Shown in pieces: positions 16,495 through 25,064 of a DNA stretch of 45,543 nt. The stretch is from UMGS1498 sp900552335 (GTDB lineage Bacteria > Bacillota_I > Bacilli_A > RF39 > UBA660), in assembly GCA_902477075.1 (NCBI GenBank), contig CABSFU010000009.1, positions 1-45,543 on the forward strand. The letters run 5' to 3'. Within the stretch, counting starts at the first letter, position 1; every line of letters begins with the position of its first letter. The translations under genes were made by a program, and so were the position numbers. The notes under the pieces were generated by a model. It had not been told where the DNA came from and searched no databases. It saw only the letters and a list, made by a program, of their open reading frames with translations.

Positions 16495-16524
16495 TATGGA
16501 ATTTTTTATTCCATATTTTTTTTT
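16495..16524 (+). terminator. Strong terminator after the VirB2-like gene
   Basis: 8-bp perfect stem TATGGAAT / ATTCCATA (16495-16502 / 16508-16515), 5-base loop, then nine T's. Confidence 0.9.
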
Positions 16525-16531
16525 GTTATGC

Positions 16532-16537
16532 TATAAT
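16532..16537 (+). promoter_or_regulatory. Extended -10 promoter for 16579 and downstream genes
   Basis: TATAAT at 16532-16537 with TGC immediately before it (extended -10). No good -35 is visible. An upstream in-frame ATG at 16540 lies at the transcription start and cannot be the real initiator. Confidence 0.6.
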
Positions 16538-16578
16538 GTATGTGTAGAAAAATCTATAAAATTAGATGGAGTGATAAA

Positions 16579-17394
16579 ATGAAAAAATTAGTACAAATAT
16601 TGATTACATTTTCAATTTTGTTTTTTGGAATAAATGGGGTTAAGGCAGAAGAATATGAAGGAACTTGTGAATTGCAAAAAGAATCCACTGGAGAGTGTAC
16701 TTATTCTTGCAAATTTGAAAAAGATTCAGACTCTTTAACATTTGATTACCGTGCATTTTTTAAAGGTAGCGAATTATCTGGTGAAATAACAAATTCTACA
16801 GTTAAAGGAGATAAATATTTTGGATGCGAGGGAACAGGATTTTTTGGATTCATATCATGCCTTACATCGAATACAAGTACAACTATTGCTCAAAATCCAT
16901 CACTAAGTGATTTCTATGATAATAATGATAATTTTGCTTGTCCAAAAGTTACTCCAAAAGATAATGTGGATTTTAGAAGTGTCACATCATCATCTGGAAT
17001 TACCACTTCTACAGTGATAAATAATATAGCTTTTACAGCGCAAAAAAAAGATACCTCAGATGTTACACCAGATTATGATGCTGCTTGTGGGTTGTTAGGA
17101 AACGAAACATCAGGCACAGTAATATTTTTAAAAAAAGCTTACCGATATTTAAAAGTATTACTTCCAATTTTAATTATTACTTTGGGTATTGTCGATTTTG
17201 TAAAAGTAGTAGTTACTGGTAAAGATGATGATATGAAAAAAGCTGTGAAAAGATTAACAACAAGAATTGTAGTAGCAGTAGTTTTTGTTTTGGTTCCTGT
17301 AATTATTCAAATTTTAATCAACATTAGTGGATTAAAAGGTGAATATTCTGGAATAAATGATGGAATTAAAGCTATGCTTTGTATTTTAGGATAA
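16579..17394 (+). CDS. Exported cysteine-rich protein with C-terminal VirB2-like hairpin
   Basis: This 271-residue protein starts at ATG 16579, after RBS TGGAGTGAT; a longer frame from 16540 would begin inside the promoter. It has a signal peptide (1-23, ending GVKA), a cysteine-bearing ectodomain (about 24-185; CELQKESTGECTYSCKF), then two membrane helices (191-213, 229-250) around a charged loop (GKDDDMKKAVKRLTTR). That hairpin matches the 16115 protein in order and charge (IPIILIIMGMLDLSKAV versus LPILIITLGIVDFVKVV), so this seems to be a VirB2-like unit fused to an exported domain. It precedes the VirB6-like gene. Function within the T4SS is inferred. Confidence 0.7.
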   Translation: MKKLVQILITFSILFFGINGVKAEEYEGTCELQKESTGECTYSCKFEKDSDSLTFDYRAFFKGSELSGEITNSTVKGDKYFGCEGTGFFGFISCLTSNTSTTIAQNPSLSDFYDNNDNFACPKVTPKDNVDFRSVTSSSGITTSTVINNIAFTAQKKDTSDVTPDYDAACGLLGNETSGTVIFLKKAYRYLKVLLPILIITLGIVDFVKVVVTGKDDDMKKAVKRLTTRIVVAVVFVLVPVIIQILINISGLKGEYSGINDGIKAMLCILG

Positions 17395-17414
17395 GACAAA
17401 AAGGCGGTGAAAAT

Positions 17415-20147
17415 GTGAAAGGTACTTTTATTGACGGAATTAGAGAATTTTTTTCAATTGTAGATAGTGGAATCTATTCTTTAATAGGAACTTTATATAA
17501 TATTATTGTCGATTTAGCTAATACTTCAATTGTAAAAGAACAATCTATATCAGATATATCAAATAAATTATATTCATTCATTGGAATTTTTATGTTATTT
17601 CGTATAACATTTTCTTTGATAACATATATTATTAATCCTGATTCTGTTACAGATAAGGAAAAAGGTGGAAGTAAATTAATTACAAATATTGTAATAACTT
17701 TTGCTTTAGTAATTTTGTGCCCGTGGGGATTTAATAAAGTTTGGGAAGCTCAAAGAATTATTTTAGATGAAAATTTACTAGGACGCATTTTTTTTGAAAG
17801 TGGCAAAATGCCTAATTCTAATGAATTATATATCAGTCCAGATTGTAGTACTTCTACAGAAGCAATAATTGGTGTTAATCCTGTAACATTAGAAAAAATT
17901 CCTAGTTCTGGTGAATATATTGCCATGATGACATTGCGACCATTTGTGCAACTTAGTGACATTGTCAAAAATAATTATCCATCAGATGTTTCCACATTTA
18001 CATCTAAAAACTATTGTAAGTCTACAAATATAAAGGAAATGTTAAATGCTTCGATGATAAAAGAAGCAAAAAAAGATTACTATTATATAGATTATAATTT
18101 CTTTATATCAACCATCATAGGTGTAATTATTGTTTTAATTTTTGCTGGTTTTTGTCTAGATGCGGCTGTTCGTACCATCAAATTGACATTCTTGCAGATA
18201 ATTGCGCCAATTCCTATCATGTCTAATATTGATCCTACATCTAGTAAAAAAGGTTTATTTAATAAATGGTTAAAAGAAGTTGGAATTACTTGGGCAGATT
18301 TATTTTTAAGATTATCAGCTATTTACTTTGCAGTATTCTTGATATCAACAATAAACCTTGACTCTGTAGGTGATATGAAAGTAACAGTTCTTCTTATTTT
18401 AGGTGCTTTGATGTTTGCTAAAAAATTACCTGATATTTTAAAGAAAATGTTTAACATTGACTTAAAAGGTGACTTTAGTTTAAATCCTTTTAAAAAAATT
18501 GAAAAAGAAGCATTAGGTGGAAAATTAATAGCTGGAGCTGCAACTGGTGCAGCAGCTGGTGCTATTGGTGCAGCAACAAGTTTTAGAGGAAATGGCTTTA
18601 AAGATAGATTTAAAAATGCTGGAAAAGGATTAACAGCTGGATTAACAGGTGGTTTTAAAAATCCTAATACATTAAAAGGACTTGGAACTGGTATGCAACC
18701 ATATAAAGAAATTAAGAAAAAAACAAAAGAAGCTAATCAACAATTAAAAGAATTCGATGATTTTAATCACTTGGGTAAAAAATTAGTTGCATCTTCTTTA
18801 GAAAAAAATCCAGATGGAACCTATAAGACAGATGAAAATGGAAAATTAAAAGTTAATCAAGCTAAACAATTTAAACATTCAGAATATATTGATTCATATA
18901 ATAATGTAAGTAATGCAAAAAGTAAATTAAAAGCTGCAAAAGAAAATTCTAAAGCAGCCAATTCAGAATTACAAAGGATTATTAGTGGCAATCTTACTGA
19001 TGAAGAAAGATCTGCTATCCAATCTGGCGCAACAACTTATAATGCTCTAAAGGAAAAAGCAATTGCAGCTGCTTCTAAAGCAGATGGCGCTGTTGATAAA
19101 GCTCAAGGTGTATTGGATGGTGCAAAAGAAAGACATAAGATTATACAGGCTAAATATGCTGATGATGATGCTATAAAAGAAAAAGCTATGAAAGAATATC
19201 TTGACAGAAATTCTAGTGCTCTAGATCCAACATCTAGTAGTAATGTTTTGGGCGATGCAAATGTTAGCGTAAGTAATGCAAATATAACTATGCCTAATCA
19301 ATCATCTCAAAATATTAATTCTAATAATGCTAATATCAATCAAAACCAATCTTCTATTGACCAACAATATACTAGTCAATATAGTGAAATTGAACAGAAA
19401 ATAGCAAACAAAACAGCTGAAATTCGTGAAAAACAGATGGAAAGAAATGAAACCACTGATGATGAAAGAAGAAATAAATTGGGAAGTGACCTTTCTCATT
19501 TAACAGCTGAATTATCGCAATTAAAAGAATCCAGAGAACATCTAAATGACGAATATCCAGAGGATGCTGCAGACTATCTTGAAAATGTAGTCCTTGATGA
19601 AAAAAAATCACAAAAAGAAACTCTAGAAAAAGAAAGAGAAGCTTTATATAATACATTTAAAGATCCACAGGCATCTATTGATAATTATGGCCAAGATTAT
19701 GCTACAAATGAAGAATATCAAAAAGCCAAAGCATTAGCTGATTTAAAAGAACAAGCTATTAAAGATCTTGAGAGTGAGCAAAGAGCAATCAGAGCAAAAG
19801 CAAATCAACTTAGAGAAATAGCACGTAGTAGAGAAAGTCAAAACATCGTAGAAGATAATTCTCAAGAAAATACGGAAGAATTATTTGAAAGCGATAGTAA
19901 TACATCCTCTCAGGACGATATTGAACCATTATTCAATTCAGAAGATGCTTCATCAAATGCTGATAAGAATAATGAAAAATCAAATCGTAAAGAATACTTA
20001 GAAGATGAAAAAAGAAAATATCTTGAGGAATTAGATGAAATAAGAAAATATTATAATCGTGATGTATCTCGTTATAGAGGAAACAAGAGATATCAGGAAA
20101 TAGAAAATAAAATAAAAGAAATAGAAGATGAACTCTATTATTTATAA
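17415..20147 (+). CDS. virB6: VirB6/TrbL-like T4SS membrane protein with long coiled-coil tail
   Basis: Taken from GTG 17415 (910 residues), which follows GGCGGTGA at the right distance; an upstream in-frame TTG at 17379 lacks an RBS and lies inside the previous gene. The N-terminal 350 residues carry about six membrane helices, including YNFFISTIIGVIIVLIFAGF and a following FLQIIAPIPIMSNIDP loop, the pattern of VirB6/TrbL channel proteins. Next come a Gly/Ala-rich segment (KLIAGAATGAAAGAIGAATS) and about 500 hydrophilic residues with long predicted coiled coils (EKIANKTAEIREKQMERNE and others) and an Asn/Gln/Ser-rich linker near 620-660. The tail is probably cytoplasmic. Such a long tail is unusual for VirB6 and could organise the coupling ATPases. 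Confidence 0.75.
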   Translation: MKGTFIDGIREFFSIVDSGIYSLIGTLYNIIVDLANTSIVKEQSISDISNKLYSFIGIFMLFRITFSLITYIINPDSVTDKEKGGSKLITNIVITFALVILCPWGFNKVWEAQRIILDENLLGRIFFESGKMPNSNELYISPDCSTSTEAIIGVNPVTLEKIPSSGEYIAMMTLRPFVQLSDIVKNNYPSDVSTFTSKNYCKSTNIKEMLNASMIKEAKKDYYYIDYNFFISTIIGVIIVLIFAGFCLDAAVRTIKLTFLQIIAPIPIMSNIDPTSSKKGLFNKWLKEVGITWADLFLRLSAIYFAVFLISTINLDSVGDMKVTVLLILGALMFAKKLPDILKKMFNIDLKGDFSLNPFKKIEKEALGGKLIAGAATGAAAGAIGAATSFRGNGFKDRFKNAGKGLTAGLTGGFKNPNTLKGLGTGMQPYKEIKKKTKEANQQLKEFDDFNHLGKKLVASSLEKNPDGTYKTDENGKLKVNQAKQFKHSEYIDSYNNVSNAKSKLKAAKENSKAANSELQRIISGNLTDEERSAIQSGATTYNALKEKAIAAASKADGAVDKAQGVLDGAKERHKIIQAKYADDDAIKEKAMKEYLDRNSSALDPTSSSNVLGDANVSVSNANITMPNQSSQNINSNNANINQNQSSIDQQYTSQYSEIEQKIANKTAEIREKQMERNETTDDERRNKLGSDLSHLTAELSQLKESREHLNDEYPEDAADYLENVVLDEKKSQKETLEKEREALYNTFKDPQASIDNYGQDYATNEEYQKAKALADLKEQAIKDLESEQRAIRAKANQLREIARSRESQNIVEDNSQENTEELFESDSNTSSQDDIEPLFNSEDASSNADKNNEKSNRKEYLEDEKRKYLEELDEIRKYYNRDVSRYRGNKRYQEIENKIKEIEDELYYL

Positions 20148-20162
20148 AAAGGGGATGAAACT

Positions 20163-20486
20163 ATGAATAATACCTTCTTAATCCCTGCTAATAGTAAAAA
20201 ATCAATGAAAATATTTGGATTATTTGATCCAATTGACATTGTAATACTAGGGGTAGGAATTTTTATAACATTTATTTTGGTAATGTTACTAGATGTAGGA
20301 AATATTGTACTAGCAATTCTTGCAATACTTCCTGTATCTGTTGCTGGATTTCTTGTATTTCCAGTACCAAACTATCATAATGTAAGAGTATTTATTCTGT
20401 CTTTTTGGACATATCTTACAACAAGAAGGACATTTATATGGAGAGGTTGGTGTGTATTAGATGAAGAAAAAACAGATAAGAAGTAA
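20163..20486 (+). CDS. PrgI/VirB3-like small T4SS membrane protein
   Basis: This 107-residue protein has two adjacent membrane helices (about 26-44 and 48-67) and the C-terminal signature HNVRVFILSFWTYLTTRRTFIWRG typical in position and style of PrgI-family proteins, the Gram-positive VirB3 counterparts encoded just before virB4. Its 3' end overlaps the start of the next gene by 26 bases, in keeping with the tight prgI-virB4 coupling seen in conjugative systems. It should sit at the inner membrane and bind VirB4. Confidence 0.8.
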   Translation: MNNTFLIPANSKKSMKIFGLFDPIDIVILGVGIFITFILVMLLDVGNIVLAILAILPVSVAGFLVFPVPNYHNVRVFILSFWTYLTTRRTFIWRGWCVLDEEKTDKK

Positions 20487-21018
20487 ATATACAGAAGATT
20501 TCGTACCTGTAAAAAGTATTGTTAATGGTATGATTGTATTAGACAACAATGAAAAAGTAACGGGTGTTAAAATAATGCCAAGAAATATCTTTATACTAGA
20601 TTATGATACGCAAAATGCTATTATAGCTAATTTAAGAAATGTATATAACATGATAGATTATGAATTTTGGATTATCGTTGCAGATCGTCCAGTTGATATC
20701 AATATTTATTTATCACAATTACAACTTCTATATAATTCAACTATAGATCAAGCTAAGAGAAAAGTAATTATTGATGACATTAATAAAGCAAATATGTTTA
20801 CAATGAACAATATTGTAGACACGGAATATTACTTATTATTTAAAGAAAAAAATCAAGATTTAGCGAACAAAAAAATTAGAAATTTAATCACAAATTTTGC
20901 TAGTGCAGGATTAAATTCTACACAAGTAACAAATGATGATTTAAGAGTTATCTTAGATAATTTCTTAAATGGGGGTCAAACTACAAATTTTGGGACGGTG
21001 ATGCCAAGTGAATATTAA
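20461..21018 (+). CDS. N-terminal domain of VirB4 encoded as a separate protein
   Basis: This 185-residue protein has the sequence style of the first quarter of VirB4/TrbE ATPases (TEDFVPVKSIVNGMIVLDNN, then YDTQNAIIANLRNVYNMIDY and a strand-helix region with ADRPVDINIYLSQLQLL). It lacks a P-loop. It starts inside the PrgI-like gene and overlaps the ATPase gene by 11 bases. The ATPase gene has its own RBS (GGTGAT, 20997-21002) and GTG start, so this is a genuine two-gene arrangement with translational coupling rather than an obvious sequencing frameshift. It may bind PrgI and the membrane while the partner provides ATP hydrolysis; this is inference. Confidence 0.75.
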   Translation: MKKKQIRSKYTEDFVPVKSIVNGMIVLDNNEKVTGVKIMPRNIFILDYDTQNAIIANLRNVYNMIDYEFWIIVADRPVDINIYLSQLQLLYNSTIDQAKRKVIIDDINKANMFTMNNIVDTEYYLLFKEKNQDLANKKIRNLITNFASAGLNSTQVTNDDLRVILDNFLNGGQTTNFGTVMPSEY

Positions 21019-22792
21019 GAGTCAAATAGCGCCAAAAGGCCTTGAATTTAAATCTAATAGTTTCAATACAAGTGATAAATGTTGTACTATTATGACAGTA
21101 GTTTCTTACCCTAAGTATATCCAACCTGGATATTTAGCTTCTTTAACTAGTTTATCTGGTATTAAGGTAGTTATTAAACATATTCCACTACCTTTTACAG
21201 TCCTTAGAAAAATGCTAAATAAAGAAATTGCAGATTTAAAGCAAAGATATCAAGAAACAAATGATAAAACATCGCAAGAAAGAATTAGTCAAGACTATGA
21301 ATCTTTGGAACAATTTATTACACAATTAGCTACTTCTCAGCAAAAGATTTATGATTTTCAAATGCATATCATGATTACTGCTAATAGTGAAGAAGAACTA
21401 AATCAAAAAAAATTTCAAGTAAAAAATTATTTATCTGCAATGGAAATGAGTGCTTTTCCACTTCGCTTTGAGCAAGAAAGCATCTTTAAATCTATTATTC
21501 CAATTTTTCCAAAGCAGGATATAGAAGATAGAATTGGTACACCAATTCCAGCTCCAACTATTGCCGCTATGTATCCTTTTATCTTTGATAGTATTAAAGA
21601 TCCAGGTTTATCTTGCTTATTAGGCGTTGATTTTTCTGGTGGTGTTATTCTATTCAATCAATTTTTATATCAAATAAAAAAAGAGCACAACAGAAATAAT
21701 GCAAATATTATTATATTAGGTACATCTGGTAGTGGTAAATCAACAGCTGCTAAATTATTGCTTAGAACACATATTCGAAATAATTGTCAAGTTGTCGTAA
21801 TTGACCCTGAAGGGGAATTGGAAGAAATGACAAAATATTTTGGAGGAGATTTTATTGATTTAGGAAAAGGTGGAGAATTCGGAATGGTAAATCCACTTGA
21901 GGTTATCATTGATGCAGATGAAGAAGAAATTCAAGGTGGATTAGGCTATACTGTTTTAACACGTACTATTCAAACGGTTAAAGCTTTTCTTAAATATTAT
22001 GATCCTTCTATAGAAGAAGATGTTCTTAATATGTTTAGTGAAATTTTAATTGAAACCTATAGAAGATTTGGTATGGATTTTAATACCGACTTTACTAAAT
22101 TTACAAGTAATGATTATCCAACATTTCAAGATGTTTATGCTACAATAAGAGGTAGACTTACTTCTATGACAGAAGTAACAAAAGAAAAAGAAGTAATGGA
22201 AAAACTAGAATTAAAAATTCGACCACTCATTAGAGAATTAAAATATTACTTTGACGGACATACTACAATTAAACCTGATAGCGATGTAATTGTATTCAAT
22301 ATCCGTGAACTTATGAATGCCGATAGTAATATTAAAAATGCTTTATTCTTTAACATTTTAAAATATGCATGGGGATTAACTTTAAACAGAAATGTAAATA
22401 CTGCTTTAATGGTAGATGAAGCACATGTATTACTTGCTGGTAATAATACTTTGGGAGCTGATTTCTTAGCGCAAATTCAAAGACGTAGTAGAAAATACAA
22501 TACGGGAACGATTATCATTACTCAACAACCAACCGATTTTAGTGATCCAGCAGTTATAACTCAAGGAAAAGCTATTTTTGATAATGCATCTTATTATTTA
22601 GTAATGGGACTTAGAAAACAAGCAGTAGAGGATTTATCTAAATTAATCGATTTAAATGATAATGAAAAAGAAAATATTAAACGTTACAGTCAAGGAGAAG
22701 CTTTGTTTGTCTGTGGAAGCAGAAGAATGCAAATTAATGTTATTGCTACAGAACAAGAGTTAGATTCCTTTGGTAGCGGGGGAGGATTATAA
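21008..22792 (+). CDS. virB4: VirB4-type T4SS ATPase (C-terminal part, split gene)
   Basis: This 594-residue ATPase starts at GTG 21008. Residues 1-215 continue the VirB4 N-terminal fold (ADLKQRYQ, a helical hairpin near 75-115, LPLRFEQESIFKSIIPI-like strand). Walker A is GTSGSGKS (about 238-245), Walker B ALMVDEAHVLL (about 463-473), and the late motifs RRSRKYNTGTIIITQQP and SYYLVMGLRKQ match VirB4/TraE arginine-finger and sensor regions. It energises assembly and transport together with VirD4. With the preceding 185-residue protein it equals one ordinary VirB4 (about 780 residues). It is followed by the membrane metallophosphatase gene. Confidence 0.9.
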   Translation: MNIKSQIAPKGLEFKSNSFNTSDKCCTIMTVVSYPKYIQPGYLASLTSLSGIKVVIKHIPLPFTVLRKMLNKEIADLKQRYQETNDKTSQERISQDYESLEQFITQLATSQQKIYDFQMHIMITANSEEELNQKKFQVKNYLSAMEMSAFPLRFEQESIFKSIIPIFPKQDIEDRIGTPIPAPTIAAMYPFIFDSIKDPGLSCLLGVDFSGGVILFNQFLYQIKKEHNRNNANIIILGTSGSGKSTAAKLLLRTHIRNNCQVVVIDPEGELEEMTKYFGGDFIDLGKGGEFGMVNPLEVIIDADEEEIQGGLGYTVLTRTIQTVKAFLKYYDPSIEEDVLNMFSEILIETYRRFGMDFNTDFTKFTSNDYPTFQDVYATIRGRLTSMTEVTKEKEVMEKLELKIRPLIRELKYYFDGHTTIKPDSDVIVFNIRELMNADSNIKNALFFNILKYAWGLTLNRNVNTALMVDEAHVLLAGNNTLGADFLAQIQRRSRKYNTGTIIITQQPTDFSDPAVITQGKAIFDNASYYLVMGLRKQAVEDLSKLIDLNDNEKENIKRYSQGEALFVCGSRRMQINVIATEQELDSFGSGGGL

Positions 22793-22814
22793 TAGAGTAA
22801 GGTGGTGATTCAAC

Positions 22815-25040
22815 TTGGAAGAAAATGAAAAAATATTTGAAAAAGCAAGATTTCTTGGAATTCCCGTAGAGGGTGATTCTGCAGAGGAAAAATTACAAAA
22901 TATTGCTAACCATGTTGGATTACCTTATAATTCTAGTCCTGAAAGCATATCTAACAAATTAGATAATATATATCATGATGATTTAAATAAAAAGGATTTA
23001 AGTCAACAAGAAAATTTAAATCAACAAAAAAATTTAAATCAACAAAAAAATTTAAATCAACAAAAAAATATTCAGAAAAATAAACATAATATTCAACCGA
23101 AACAGAATATTAATCAGTACAAAAATTCAACAAAAACAGATGAAAAATTAAGACAAAAATCAGAAAAAAGTAGAAAAATTTTTCAAAATACTGTTAATAC
23201 AAATCAAGGACAACAAAAAACAGCAAAAGACGAAATTAAGCAGTCAGCAGCCAAAAAAGGGTTACGTGCTTTGGGAGTTCCGTCTTCTCTAGCTAATTTA
23301 CTAGGAGAAAAAATAGGAGAATCGGATGGCGCTAAACCAAATATAACTTCAGCGGCCATTAAATCTAGTTTTCCTGTTATAGGTGGGATTTTACTGACTG
23401 GATTAATTGTAATCATATGTGTTTTAGCTATAGTAGGTTTAGTTAATGAGGGGGATATTAGTAACTTTAATAGTACCAAGGAAGTAAAAGGATATATTAC
23501 AACAGATGACATATCAGATAAAGATTTATCTGAAAAACTAGTAGAATTAAGCATTTGCTCTCGTTACACAGATGAAGAAGTTCAAACAGAAGAATGTATG
23601 AATTCAAATCCAGGAAAATTTGTAACGCATTTAAAAGAACTATATAATAATTATAAAAATTATAAAGATATTAATGGAGAAGAAATTAAGCTTGATGTTC
23701 AATTAATTTTAGAAACAATTTCCTATAATAGAACAGATAGCGAGCTCTTTGACCAGAATACCTTTGATGAAATTTTAGAAGAAATGGATACTTTAGCAGA
23801 GTCCATGGTAGAAAAATATCAAGAAAGAGGAGATTTATACTCAATAGAATCGTACACTGATTGGTCGAGTGGTAAAGCGGTACTAAAAAAACGTTGTGCG
23901 ACTGTACAAAATAATGTGGTAGTAAAAGCTACAAATGGAACAACAGTTTATTATCGAATTAGTGATGATAAGTATGTTTCTTATTTAAAATATGGAAAAG
24001 TTCATGAAAATTTTTCTGGAAAGGTTAAGGTGTATGATACAGATATTCATCCATCTTCCGATAGTTCTTGTATTCCAAGTGGGAGAATGTATAAATCATC
24101 TGACGTTGTAAGATATTCAGGTATGGCATCTAACACGTCATCCGGCACATCATCTTTTGATTTAACAGATAATACACCTGACAACAATAATACAACACCA
24201 AATAATACAAATGTGAAACCACAAGAAATTACCATTCCAATACCAGGGTTATCCAAAACCTACAAGGTTGCATGGGTAAGTGACTTACATTTAATATCAT
24301 CAGCCGATAGAAATAGTTCTGACACTGCAAAAAATCGATATAATAATGATTTTTATACATCTGGTACTCATTCAGATGAATGGTTGCCACAAATTGTAAC
24401 TTATTTAAACGAAGGAAATTTTGATGCGGTTATCTTTGGTGGAGATATAGTTGATCAGGGAACTGTTGAAAATATCAAATTATTGAAAGAATATTATGAT
24501 AAAATTACGGTTCCTAATAAAATGTACATTCGTGCAGACCATGATTATTTAAGCAATTTATATGGGGAATCTGGTGATCAAAATATCATTACGTCTACTA
24601 GTGATTTATATAGTTTTTCATTAGATAACGTTTTATTTGTAGGAATAGATTATTCTAACAAGGATTTAAGTGAAAGTACGTATAATGATTTAACAAATAA
24701 GATAAATGGTGCTAGTAATGTTATTATTGCTACACATGTTCCTTATGAATCAAAAACATCAACTGGATTGAAAGAAAAATCAACTTCTCTTAGAGGTAGA
24801 TTATATTATTGGCAAAGTGAGGATTCTAGTGCAGCTTATTATTTCTCATCAGGCTCTAATATACAAATGAATCAATATTTAAATGATAATATTTACAATG
24901 GTTCCAAAGTAAAATATGTGTTAGCTGGGCATATGCATGGTGATTGGGGTGGAACTATTTCAAGTTCAGGATTAAAAGAACAAGTATTCAATCCAGCTTT
25001 TAATGGATATGTGGGTGTTATTCATTTAATACCAAGTTAA
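22815..25040 (+). CDS. T4SS-locus membrane protein with extracytoplasmic metallophosphatase domain
   Basis: This 741-residue protein starts at TTG 22815, five bases after GGTGGTGAT. A cytoplasmic N-terminus (1-180) includes a Gln/Asn-rich repeat tract (61-84). One membrane helix (about 185-206, VIGGILLTGLIVIICVLAIVG) places residues 210-741 outside. Region 215-440 is unrecognised and has a few cysteines; a Thr/Asn/Pro linker follows. Residues 484-741 form a calcineurin-like metallophosphatase domain: Asp490-Leu-His492, Gly-Asp544 with Asp547, Asp575-His576-Asp577 (where Asn is usual in GNHD), the ATHVP His, and Gly-His706-Met-His708. In comparable Gram-positive T4SS loci this position often holds a VirB1-like hydrolase, so a phosphatase is unexpected. 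Substrate unknown. Confidence 0.8.
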   Translation: MEENEKIFEKARFLGIPVEGDSAEEKLQNIANHVGLPYNSSPESISNKLDNIYHDDLNKKDLSQQENLNQQKNLNQQKNLNQQKNIQKNKHNIQPKQNINQYKNSTKTDEKLRQKSEKSRKIFQNTVNTNQGQQKTAKDEIKQSAAKKGLRALGVPSSLANLLGEKIGESDGAKPNITSAAIKSSFPVIGGILLTGLIVIICVLAIVGLVNEGDISNFNSTKEVKGYITTDDISDKDLSEKLVELSICSRYTDEEVQTEECMNSNPGKFVTHLKELYNNYKNYKDINGEEIKLDVQLILETISYNRTDSELFDQNTFDEILEEMDTLAESMVEKYQERGDLYSIESYTDWSSGKAVLKKRCATVQNNVVVKATNGTTVYYRISDDKYVSYLKYGKVHENFSGKVKVYDTDIHPSSDSSCIPSGRMYKSSDVVRYSGMASNTSSGTSSFDLTDNTPDNNNTTPNNTNVKPQEITIPIPGLSKTYKVAWVSDLHLISSADRNSSDTAKNRYNNDFYTSGTHSDEWLPQIVTYLNEGNFDAVIFGGDIVDQGTVENIKLLKEYYDKITVPNKMYIRADHDYLSNLYGESGDQNIITSTSDLYSFSLDNVLFVGIDYSNKDLSESTYNDLTNKINGASNVIIATHVPYESKTSTGLKEKSTSLRGRLYYWQSEDSSAAYYFSSGSNIQMNQYLNDNIYNGSKVKYVLAGHMHGDWGGTISSSGLKEQVFNPAFNGYVGVIHLIPS
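22995..23066 (+). repeat. 18-bp in-frame tandem repeat encoding NLNQQK
   Basis: Three perfect copies of an 18-base unit (starts 23013, 23031, 23049) follow one degenerate copy (22995) inside the metallophosphatase gene; each adds six residues to a Gln/Asn-rich cytoplasmic stretch. Confidence 0.9.
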
Positions 25041-25064
25041 TGAATTAAGAATTGAGGTGATAGT

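Noticed and set aside
16540..16578. Upstream ATG as start of the signal-peptide/VirB2-like protein
   Set aside because: It lies three bases after the -10 box, hence at or before the transcription start; ATG 16579 has a proper RBS and begins a clean signal peptide.
17379..17414. Upstream TTG start of the VirB6-like protein
   Set aside because: It lies inside the preceding gene without an RBS; GTG 17415 follows GGCGGTGA.
20990..21018. A frameshift or sequencing error joining the two VirB4 pieces
   Set aside because: The second frame has a well-spaced GGTGAT RBS and GTG start within an ordinary 11-base overlap, and both frames are clean; kept as a split gene, with a resequencing check suggested.
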